Source of the DNA: Candidatus Poseidoniaceae archaeon
GTDB lineage: Archaea; Thermoplasmatota; Poseidoniia; Poseidoniales; Poseidoniaceae
NCBI GenBank assembly: GCA_949372875.1
Contig: CASIAW010000007.1
Coordinates: 88,736 to 152,735, forward strand
Reading direction: 5' to 3'
Length of the DNA: 64,000 nucleotides
Shown here piece by piece: positions 54,136 to 61,706 of this stretch. Position 1 is the stretch's first letter; every line of letters starts with the position of its first letter. The translations under genes were made by a program, and so were the position numbers. The notes beneath the pieces were generated by a model that was not told the DNA's origin, did no database searches, and was given only the letters and a program-made list of their open reading frames with translations.

Positions 54136-54624
54136 ATGCAACTTTCTTCACGGCAAATCAAAGGAATTACCCTCGTTCTGATTTTGAGCTCTCCTTGGTT
54201 ATTGTGCCAAGCATGGATAGCGACCAGTGCTCCAGATGAAGTATGGACGACAATGCCGTTGTGCCCAGAAAACAGCGGTAATTGTGCCCACCTCGGGGGG
54301 GATGGTGACTTCCGAATGGACGAATCATACACGCTCACCATCAACCAATCAGCCGAACAAGTTAGGGAACGCTTCCAAGAGTATCTAGACGACTCAAGTG
54401 CAGATCTCTTGTTCGAAGAGGAACTGGACTCGGGAGATTATTATGCTCATATGGTTGAAAGAACCGTTTTTTGGCGATTTCCTGATGATGTCGCTTTGTT
54501 GGTAACTGTGATTGATGAGAATTCATGCAGTATTGAACTCCACTCCCAATCTCGCCTTGGCGGAGGTGACTTAGGAGTCAATCCAAAACGCCTCGATGGG
54601 CTCTATGAAGCACTCATTGGCTAG
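54136..54624 (+). CDS. DUF1499-family exported/membrane-anchored protein
   Basis: The 162-residue protein starts with a hydrophobic anchor (GITLVLILSSPWLLCQAWIA), followed by the DUF1499 pattern: CPENSGNCAHLGG near the start, an alpha/beta core with VERTVFWRFPDDVALLVTVI, and the C-terminal SQSRLGGGDLGVNPKRLDGL block. The family function is unknown. It is nine bases downstream of gpmA and overlaps the convergent JAMM gene by 11 bases. Confidence 0.8.
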   Translation: MQLSSRQIKGITLVLILSSPWLLCQAWIATSAPDEVWTTMPLCPENSGNCAHLGGDGDFRMDESYTLTINQSAEQVRERFQEYLDDSSADLLFEEELDSGDYYAHMVERTVFWRFPDDVALLVTVIDENSCSIELHSQSRLGGGDLGVNPKRLDGLYEALIG

Positions 54625-55369
54625 TATTGGCTTTGAGCTCTTCCCAACCGTAAGGTAATCCATCTTTATCAACCATAATGACGTTAATTCCGAGGCCACT
54701 CTTTCGAAAAGCAATCAACTGAATCTCATGTATCTTATGCCCACTGGGAGCTACGCCGAGAACGGGCAAATTATGGCGCGAAAAGAACGACCTACGTCGA
54801 CTCTTCGATGGAACTGGTTGTGCTTCAGAGCCAACTCTGCGCCTAACACCTTCAACATCATCATACCAAGGAAGCGGCCCTTCGGGGGTGAAACGTAGAC
54901 CGAGAATCATATCGACACCAGGGGTTTCTTGCGCAGCATCTGCATCCGCATGACTCGGAATTGCTGGAGCATTCGGGTGCGTGTGTAGCCAATGCGTAAA
55001 GCGACCAGCCCGTGAACCACGGGATGTTGAAAACATATCATCCGTCCAATCTTCAGGTAAGTGGTGAACAGAATAGGAATTGCCTCGGTTGACAATATGG
55101 GCTTCACCGATGATGAATCCCTGCCCTTGAAACAAGCCTTCGGTATGCTCACTGCTTTTGAACAGCGCTTCAACCTCGGGTACATGAGGCGCTTGTGCAT
55201 CAATATCCAGCCCAACAAGAATTTCATCTGGCAATGCTTGTAATGCCCACCATACCAATTCCTCAAACAAATGCCCTGGTAAATGGATTTGAGCAGTGTA
55301 GGATTCTCTGCTTTGAAAAGACTCACGATTATAGGAGACCATCAGTTCCTCTAACCATGGTTCAACCAT
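54614..55369 (-). CDS. JAMM/MPN+ metalloprotease-like protein
   Basis: The 251-residue protein has the metal motif at residues 129-142: His129-x-His131-Pro132 ... Ser139-x2-Asp142 (HWLHTHPNAPAIPSHADAD), the HxHPx6SxxD signature of active JAMM peptidases. A Glu near 49 in LPDEILVGLDID could be the catalytic acid. JAMM proteins cleave isopeptide bonds of ubiquitin-like SAMPs in archaea. There is an Arg-rich insertion (SKSRRRSFF). Two starts are possible, ATG 55369 or ATG 55342; the latter has GAGG upstream. It is divergent from an acidic protein gene. Confidence 0.8.
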   Translation of the reverse strand: MVEPWLEELMVSYNRESFQSRESYTAQIHLPGHLFEELVWWALQALPDEILVGLDIDAQAPHVPEVEALFKSSEHTEGLFQGQGFIIGEAHIVNRGNSYSVHHLPEDWTDDMFSTSRGSRAGRFTHWLHTHPNAPAIPSHADADAAQETPGVDMILGLRFTPEGPLPWYDDVEGVRRRVGSEAQPVPSKSRRRSFFSRHNLPVLGVAPSGHKIHEIQLIAFRKSGLGINVIMVDKDGLPYGWEELKANTSQ

Positions 55370-55461
55370 CGCAATCGCTTCTCCGAACCCTTCATGGTGA
55401 ATGAAGGCAGCGGAACATGATGGGAGAAAACCTTTGAACAGGGTCGAGACAACCCCTCAAC

Positions 55462-56172
55462 ATGGCGAAGAAGAAAGGAGGTTTCGGCCGATTTCTTGGC
55501 GCACTCGCTGGAACGCCGTATGAACGTCTTTTGAAGCAGGTCGACAAACTGGCTTCTGAGCATGCGAACGATGACCGTAAACTTGCTCGAACACTCAAAA
55601 AACTCGTTACGATTGTAGCTGAAAACTATGAGGAAGAAAACATTGACGAAGAAGAACATGACTTGATTATTGAAGCCATTGAAGAGGCAGATCCTGAACG
55701 TCGTTCCTTTGGAAAACTATCAGAAGAGGAGGATTCTTTTTACTCCGGGGCTGTGCCTGATGCTCCAGAATTAAAACTTGGAAAGCGCAAGAGTCTCGAC
55801 GACCTCATGCAATCAAAAGGCGATGAGTTTGTCGGAAGTTATGGGCGTGATGAGTTTGAAGAATTCAAATCCCGTATGACGGACGACTTCTTTGCCGAGT
55901 CAGATGATGCTATTCGAAAGGGAGACCATGAAGCACCCGTTGCAAAGGAAAACCGAGTTTTCGGAGATGAAAACGAAGAGTTGGAGCGACTCAAACAGCA
56001 AATTTCTCAAGAATCTGGTTTGGTTGACCCAAATGCCGAAGACGAAGATGAGGAAGAAGAAGTTGAGGGTTATTCTGTCGATGAAGACGGTGTCGAGTGG
56101 TTTGAAGATGAAGATGGCTACTGGTGGTATCGTGAAGAGGGTCAAGAAGACTGGCAGCCTTACGATGAGTGA
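55462..56172 (+). CDS. Acidic protein with Trp/Tyr-rich C-terminal motif
   Basis: A 236-residue soluble protein with a basic N-terminus (MAKKKGGFGRFLGALAGTPYE), a helical region to about 80, then a long disordered acidic stretch, ending in GVEWFEDEDGYWWYREEGQE and DWQPYDE. The terminal aromatic repeat resembles WW-like or other small aromatic modules used for binding, but no family is certain. Divergent from the JAMM gene. Function unknown. Confidence 0.65.
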   Translation: MAKKKGGFGRFLGALAGTPYERLLKQVDKLASEHANDDRKLARTLKKLVTIVAENYEEENIDEEEHDLIIEAIEEADPERRSFGKLSEEEDSFYSGAVPDAPELKLGKRKSLDDLMQSKGDEFVGSYGRDEFEEFKSRMTDDFFAESDDAIRKGDHEAPVAKENRVFGDENEELERLKQQISQESGLVDPNAEDEDEEEEVEGYSVDEDGVEWFEDEDGYWWYREEGQEDWQPYDE

Positions 56173-56196
56173 ACGTGATAGAACACGTTGATGTAT

Positions 56197-56949
56197 TCAA
56201 GAAAAATCTCTCAAATCCGGTAAGTCTCCGGCTCGCCTTCGGCGTGCTTGAAGTTGATTACCGCGCCCTACGTGTTGCATTTCGGGCATATCTGGCTGTG
56301 CTCCACGTTGAGCCAATGCCTTCTTCCTGCGAACATCGCTGTATTGCCATGTAAAACTAAGTAAGAACAAAACACAAACCATCAGAAGTGTAGTCGTGTC
56401 TGAAGGTGTGAGGAGTTCTAATGATTGACCGGAAATCAAAATGACTGAACACATAAGCCCTAATGAACCCATCAAAGAAGAGACGAGGACAGGTAAAATT
56501 GTTCGAATCAGTCGAACTGCGAAAAACGCTACGATTGCCATTGACCCAGTAATAGCTTCACTGTCGACCACTTCAAATCCATTTTCGTTCAAAAAGTTGA
56601 AGATTCCACTGAAACTGATGTAGATGAAAAAACCAGCCATCATTCGAATACTCAACTGAACGGTCGCCGCTAATATTGCAGCACAAACAACAACCAACGC
56701 CCCCATGATGTATATTGTCTGGTCTTGGCGGATAGGGACGTCATTTGCCATCAACTGGGTATAGACAAATTCTGTAAGCGCCCAACCAATTCCAGCACCG
56801 GTGATAGCTGCAGCGAATTGAAGTTTTTCATGCCCTCGAAAAATCAAGTAAAGTGATAATAAAAGCATAACTGGTCCAAGAACCGGTCCTATATTTTCAA
56901 TCTCTTGAAAAAGAGACGAACCAAAATCATCGACTCCACCCGTTGCCAT
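56197..56949 (-). CDS. Polytopic membrane protein, unknown function
   Basis: The 250-residue protein has about seven hydrophobic segments (LGPVMLLLSLYLIFRGHEKL, FAAAITGAGIGWALTEFVYT, IYIMGALVVVCAAILAATVQ and others) and a soluble C-terminus rich in Arg/Gln/Pro (about 205-250, ARRRRAGDLPDLRDFS). No family recognised. Convergent with the acidic protein gene, with a 24-base gap. Confidence 0.65.
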   Translation of the reverse strand: MATGGVDDFGSSLFQEIENIGPVLGPVMLLLSLYLIFRGHEKLQFAAAITGAGIGWALTEFVYTQLMANDVPIRQDQTIYIMGALVVVCAAILAATVQLSIRMMAGFFIYISFSGIFNFLNENGFEVVDSEAITGSMAIVAFFAVRLIRTILPVLVSSLMGSLGLMCSVILISGQSLELLTPSDTTTLLMVCVLFLLSFTWQYSDVRRKKALAQRGAQPDMPEMQHVGRGNQLQARRRRAGDLPDLRDFS

Positions 56950-57018
56950 GAGTAGGCGTTTAAGCGATGAGTCTTTAGCATTCTCTCCTGTTTAAGGTGC
57001 AAAATCAATGATTTGTGA

Positions 57019-58944
57019 TTATGCCGGAATCGGCTGTTGGTCCCACCATGCCGGTGAGAGGAACCATCGGTCATCATCAACAGGACGATCGAGGAGTGGC
57101 AATCCAATGATGCCACCGTTAACCGTTAATCCTCCAGTCGGGTTCGAAGCACATGGACCAGGAAGGTAATCTTCACCAGTTTCGGTCAAATCAATTCGCA
57201 AAGCGTGGCCTGCGGGGAGAATAACATCGAGTGGATTGAACTCCATTAACATAGTATAGGTACTCAATGGAGCGGTGACCTGCGCTTCAAACCCTCCATC
57301 TCGATAACGGATGTCCATGGTTGCATGACCGAGCCTCATGTTGGTCGTGTCATCATACATAGTGGCGAAAATCTGACCACCATTGCACAGTTGAGTGGTC
57401 ACGTCCAAATGCAACGTAGGCAGGCCGGAAATGTGAGTTTCATTTTCGAATACGGGACTGGTCATAGAGACCGATGAGCCCAAGCCACTGACGCTACCAC
57501 TCGCTCCAGACCAATCACTTGCAAGGTCTTGAAGCAACAATTCAACATCAGCAGGCGGCCATGTTTCTTCAACGTGCCATCTTCCGTCATTGGTTTGAAT
57601 CTGCACCATTGGCTCCGGTTCTTCTCCAATGTCCTTGAGGTAATAATTGAACCAGCCATAGAGTTCGACTGCCCAATCCATACGACTCATGTTTGGATAA
57701 GCCTCTTCTCCGTAACCTGATGAAAGTTCGTTATGACGGTCAGGCTGGTCGGGATAATTGTGAGCCCATTGACCCGAGATTGCACGGGCATTGATACCAG
57801 CGTCTCGTAACAACTGATAGGTCGGGAAGGCGTGATAAGGATCGACGTTCCAATCTTGCAAGCCCCAAACCAAGTAGACACTGCCTTTGTAATTCTCAAG
57901 GACATCAGGCAAGTGGCGCCTTTCATCCCAATAGTCCGACCAATCTGCTCCTCCAACTTCTGCCCAACCCCACGTGCTCCATGGGTTGAGAGGGCCAACC
58001 AAGTCATCACTGCACACTCGCATATCGTCCGAGGTCAAATCGGTCGTTGCGGCTTGATAGGCAGCATCGTAGCCCATTGCACGAGCTTCGGAAGAACCGT
58101 TTCGATAGAACATCTCTTGCACTCCTATTGAACCTGAAATAGGCACGATTGTCTTGAGGTGTTCCGATGGGTTTTGGGCAGCCTCCCAATTGGTGGTTCC
58201 GGCATATGATTTACCCATCAACCCGACATTACCGTTTGACCAGTTCTGCTGCCCGAGCCAATCGGTAGCTGCTTGAATGCCGACTTGCTCACCAAGGCCC
58301 TTGACGTCTTGACAATGCGTTGATTGCCCAGTTCCGAACGTTGAGGCTTGAGCAAAAGCGTAACCGTGCGGCAAGAATGTATCGTACACCCACTTGCCAA
58401 CACCGCCATCAGGAACTGTGTTCGGAGAAGAATCGTCACCGACACCCGGCATGCCTTCTCCACCGAAGTCATAGTACGGATGGATGGTCATAATGACTGG
58501 GATTTTTGTGCCTTCAGGGACATTCGGAAGCCAAAGTGCAACGTGCATTAATGCTGGACCAGGAAAACCTACATCTTGTTCACTTGCAGGTAGTTCAACT
58601 TCGATGAAATGTTCGGTATAGGGCAGTGCTTCATACGTTCCATTAACAGGTAATTGTGCCCGTAAGGTATCCATTGGCAGATCCATCGAATGACGTTCTT
58701 GAAGTGGTGTATTCCACCACTCTCCGCTGAACTCATCTTCGGTGACACTGTTCATCAAAGACTCTCCAAAAGTCATCGCCAAGAGTAAGAAAACAATGGC
58801 TATAGCGACGGTCGAAATGGCTGAAAGATTCAGTTGACGGCGGCCTTCTCCATTGGATTCAGCCTCATGAGAAAGATGGGTTGATTGAGGCAACAATACG
58901 GCCTCGAGAGTATCCCCCACATCCGCATCGGAGTCCTCAGCCAT
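57019..58944 (-). CDS. Membrane-anchored CocE/X-Pro dipeptidyl-peptidase-like hydrolase
   Basis: The 641-residue protein has an N-terminal cytosolic stretch, one TM (ISTVAIAIVFLLLAMTFGES, about 43-62) and an outward alpha/beta-hydrolase domain of the S15/CocE type: nucleophile Ser in GLMGKSYAGTTNW, Asp in VYLVWGLQDWNVDP and His in GQWAHNYPDQPDRH. The C-terminal jelly-roll domain is present (about 480-641). It may cut X-Pro dipeptides or hydrolyse esters. With the S8 protease it adds to extracellular degradation capacity. ATG 58944 chosen; the N-terminus before the TM is acidic and Ser-rich. Confidence 0.85.
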   Translation of the reverse strand: MAEDSDADVGDTLEAVLLPQSTHLSHEAESNGEGRRQLNLSAISTVAIAIVFLLLAMTFGESLMNSVTEDEFSGEWWNTPLQERHSMDLPMDTLRAQLPVNGTYEALPYTEHFIEVELPASEQDVGFPGPALMHVALWLPNVPEGTKIPVIMTIHPYYDFGGEGMPGVGDDSSPNTVPDGGVGKWVYDTFLPHGYAFAQASTFGTGQSTHCQDVKGLGEQVGIQAATDWLGQQNWSNGNVGLMGKSYAGTTNWEAAQNPSEHLKTIVPISGSIGVQEMFYRNGSSEARAMGYDAAYQAATTDLTSDDMRVCSDDLVGPLNPWSTWGWAEVGGADWSDYWDERRHLPDVLENYKGSVYLVWGLQDWNVDPYHAFPTYQLLRDAGINARAISGQWAHNYPDQPDRHNELSSGYGEEAYPNMSRMDWAVELYGWFNYYLKDIGEEPEPMVQIQTNDGRWHVEETWPPADVELLLQDLASDWSGASGSVSGLGSSVSMTSPVFENETHISGLPTLHLDVTTQLCNGGQIFATMYDDTTNMRLGHATMDIRYRDGGFEAQVTAPLSTYTMLMEFNPLDVILPAGHALRIDLTETGEDYLPGPCASNPTGGLTVNGGIIGLPLLDRPVDDDRWFLSPAWWDQQPIPA

Positions 58945-58989
58945 ATACGTTCCAAACGTTCGACCGTCATGAGCATGACGCTTGCTCGC

Positions 58990-59391
58990 TCAAGAATTGG
59001 CTTCAGCCGCTTCACGAGCTTTTCGGGCGTATGTGAAAGAGCGAATACAGGCAAAAGTGTAGACTCCACCCATCACCAACATCAGTAATTGCGCTATTGT
59101 GGATGCAGAAAAGTCGGCGGAAAGAAGACCCTTCATACCCATTGCGCCACCTAAGAAAGTGAGTAGCCCAAAGACGACGGCGATGTGCATCCAAAAGTGT
59201 GAGCGCTCAGGTTGGCGTGTTGCCATGATGCTCATTGCAATCAATGGGATTCCGAAGAAGGCGGGAATAAGCGAAGTCATGCTGCTCATCCCAGTTCCGA
59301 AGTAAAAGCCGATGCCTTCAACCACCAATGCACCACCAACAAGAAGCGTCAATCGAGGTATATTTTGTCCTAAGAATGTAAAATCACTCAT
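58990..59391 (-). CDS. Four-TM membrane protein, unknown function
   Basis: The 133-residue protein has four hydrophobic segments (LTLLVGGALVVEGIGFYFGT, SLIPAFFGIPLIAMSIMATR, MHIAVVFGLLTFLGGAMGM, LLMLVMGGVYTFACIRSF) and a charged Ala/Arg/Glu C-terminus. The family is not identified; similar small membrane proteins occur in marine planctomycetes and archaea. It lies 45 bases upstream of the CocE-like gene and may share its transcript. Confidence 0.65.
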   Translation of the reverse strand: MSDFTFLGQNIPRLTLLVGGALVVEGIGFYFGTGMSSMTSLIPAFFGIPLIAMSIMATRQPERSHFWMHIAVVFGLLTFLGGAMGMKGLLSADFSASTIAQLLMLVMGGVYTFACIRSFTYARKAREAAEANS

Positions 59392-59481
59392 GATTGTGGC
59401 GAGGTTCGATGACTTTTGACAGTGCCGGTAACCTCAGCGACCAAGCGAGCGATTCATGGGGGGGTGCTTCCTCGGCGTAGC

Positions 59482-60477
59482 ATGAAAGGACGCTTTGCTT
59501 TGCTTCTCGTTCTGAATTTACTCTTGATGAGTTGTGGAGGCATTGGCTCTGTAGTTGCCGATGAGCAGCCCGCATGGCGGTCTGTTGGCATCGATCCGAG
59601 TTTATGGGTCGACGGACCTTTAGAAGAAGAAACTCCGATGAAGTATACGTATCAAGGTAATGCCATTTTTGAAATCGAAGTCTCCTATGTTCCATCCCTT
59701 GGCTCTTCAAGGGAATTCGGCACAATTACACTTGAATTGTTTGAGCAATGGGCGCCGATTACGACAGCGAACATGATTAAAAATGTGGAATCTGGGATCT
59801 ATGATGGTATCTTTTTCCACAGAGTGATTGATAATTTCGTAACTCAATCGGGCGACCCGACCTGTAAAAGAATTGGACTCTATCCTGTAACGAGCCTTGA
59901 GTGCGGTAGTGGTGGAACTGGCACAACCATTCCTCTAGAGCACGATGAAAACCTCTCACATGTTGACGGAGCCATTGGAATGGCTCGAGGTCAAGAAGAA
60001 GATTCTGCTGACTCTCAGTGGTATATTGCGGAAACGGAAGCACACGGATTAGATCCGGAGAATCGAGAAGATGGGGGCTATGCTACTTTTGGGATCGTTC
60101 GAAACGGCATGACACACGTCACTGCAATTGCAGCAGTGCCCACAACGGATGACCCTTCAGGAAGTGAGGACGTGAATAATCCGTTCTCTTCTGCAGGTCG
60201 ACCTGTCAATGAAGTAACCATTCTTTCCGTCTCCATGACTGGTGTTTCTGACCCAGATGGAACACTACGAATGGTTTCACAAGTTGCCGAGGAAGAATCT
60301 GGATTTTCTGCTTGGCTTAAGGACGCTTCAGGCGTTCTCTTCACAGGTTCCTTTTTGCTCGGTGCAGCCGTTGTTCTTGGTGGCTTGTTCTATGCCCGAA
60401 CCGCCCCCCCACTGACGCTTGATGAGCCTGATGTCAATGTCTCACTCGATGCGGTTTTATTGGATGGTACACGGTAG
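59482..60477 (+). CDS. Exported, membrane-anchored cyclophilin-type peptidyl-prolyl isomerase
   Basis: From ATG 59482 the protein is 331 residues. An N-terminal hydrophobic segment (FALLLVLNLLLMSCGGIGSV) could be a signal peptide or lipobox-like region. The cyclophilin domain spans about 45-235, with IFFHRVIDNFVTQSGDPT, DGAIGMARGQEEDSADSQWY and YATFGIVRNGMTHVTAIA. A C-terminal TM (GSFLLGAAVVLGGLFYART) anchors it. It should assist folding of exported proteins outside the membrane. A TTG at 59416 would add 22 residues with no signal-peptide gain. Confidence 0.85.
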   Translation: MKGRFALLLVLNLLLMSCGGIGSVVADEQPAWRSVGIDPSLWVDGPLEEETPMKYTYQGNAIFEIEVSYVPSLGSSREFGTITLELFEQWAPITTANMIKNVESGIYDGIFFHRVIDNFVTQSGDPTCKRIGLYPVTSLECGSGGTGTTIPLEHDENLSHVDGAIGMARGQEEDSADSQWYIAETEAHGLDPENREDGGYATFGIVRNGMTHVTAIAAVPTTDDPSGSEDVNNPFSSAGRPVNEVTILSVSMTGVSDPDGTLRMVSQVAEEESGFSAWLKDASGVLFTGSFLLGAAVVLGGLFYARTAPPLTLDEPDVNVSLDAVLLDGTR

Positions 60478-60484
60478 TTCAATG

Positions 60485-61654
60485 CTACAAGTTTTGACAT
60501 TCTACATCTAAAACGACGTGCCAAACATGTGGGGAAAACCACTTGACCTGTTCAAGATGGTTTGCGGTAATGCTCCATTGGCGCCCGTTACGTTGAGCAA
60601 GATGATTGAGTGTTTCAAGCGTCGATTGTTTCCATTGTTCGAGTTCTTTTTTATGAACATTCATGTGGATGTGAAGCCATCCACCGCCCGGTTTGAGGCA
60701 AAGCAGTGCATGTTCCCAAACTGCTTCGGATGACGGAAGCAGTCCCAGGTGACAACGGTCGGCTTGACCGTAAAGTTTAGGTAAAGTCTCTTGATTATCA
60801 CCTTGATGAATGGTCACTTTTTTGTTGAAACCGTTTGCTTCACAAGCCCACTTCAATCCTGCAATTGAATCCGGATTGATTTCACAAGCATGAACGTGTT
60901 TCGCTCGACTTCTCGACGCCATGTGTAGCGTATAGTATCCGACACCTGCATAGGCATCAACAACGACTTCGCCTTGCATGTCCATGACGCCAATCCGTCG
61001 CCTTTCTGTCACGTTACCAGACGAAAACATGACTTTCGTTGCATCGAACCCAAACTGAACGCCGTGATCCAAAAATTCGACCCAACCATCCGTTCCAAAC
61101 AACATTTCCGTTTGCGAGGTTCGGTGTTGGTCTTTTGCAATTGGATGTTGGCGAGCGAGGCGATCACCTCCGAGTGCCTGAGCGACGTGATGCCAAAACG
61201 TCTCACGCTCATTCAATGAGATTTGATTCAACAAGTTAAGCCACTGCTCGGATATGAAGGCTGTTTCTGGGACCACAACCAAGTCTCCAAGCAGTTGCCA
61301 TTTTTGAGGTATGAAAGGAAGGTATGCGTCATAGGGTTCTGCTATATGTTGCGATAACCAAGATTTCACGAGACGGCATAACCTGTCATGCGGATTCTTC
61401 GAGAGTGCGGCACGAGTCAAAGAAATCTCATCGAACTGAATTTCGAGTTTCAATGTTGAAAGAAGAATCTCTCGAATCTCTTTTTCTTGTACATCAACTC
61501 GGATTGGAAGAGCGAGCATTTCGCCGACAGTCTGCGGTTTCCATGTTGAATCGAACATTCCTTTTTCTTCAAGAAGTTGATAGACAGCCTCTCCTTTTCT
61601 CCGTAAGCAAAGAACGACTTTTGCCTTCACAAAGAGGTCTTTGGAATCGGACAT
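60485..61654 (-). CDS. taw2: Taw2/TYW2-type tRNA wyosine aminocarboxypropyl transferase
   Basis: The 389-residue protein has the Trm5/TYW2 class-I methyltransferase fold: VMFSSGNVTERRRIGVMDMQ, VVVDAYAGVGYYTLHMA with the SAM loop, HACEINPDSI and LKPGGGWLHIHMNV. MFSSGN-x-TE is typical of TYW2, which transfers the aminocarboxypropyl group to 4-demethylwyosine. The Trm5 methyltransferase is the alternative reading. ATG 61654 leaves a 52-bp divergent gap to the next gene; the longer frame to 61756 would overlap it. Taw1, the preceding pathway step, is at 40.2-41.2 kb. Confidence 0.8.
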   Translation of the reverse strand: MSDSKDLFVKAKVVLCLRRKGEAVYQLLEEKGMFDSTWKPQTVGEMLALPIRVDVQEKEIREILLSTLKLEIQFDEISLTRAALSKNPHDRLCRLVKSWLSQHIAEPYDAYLPFIPQKWQLLGDLVVVPETAFISEQWLNLLNQISLNERETFWHHVAQALGGDRLARQHPIAKDQHRTSQTEMLFGTDGWVEFLDHGVQFGFDATKVMFSSGNVTERRRIGVMDMQGEVVVDAYAGVGYYTLHMASRSRAKHVHACEINPDSIAGLKWACEANGFNKKVTIHQGDNQETLPKLYGQADRCHLGLLPSSEAVWEHALLCLKPGGGWLHIHMNVHKKELEQWKQSTLETLNHLAQRNGRQWSITANHLEQVKWFSPHVWHVVLDVECQNL

Positions 61655-61706
61655 TATCGATGCGAGGAGAGCAACGACTTTGAACATGGCGTGATAACCT
61701 CTGCCT

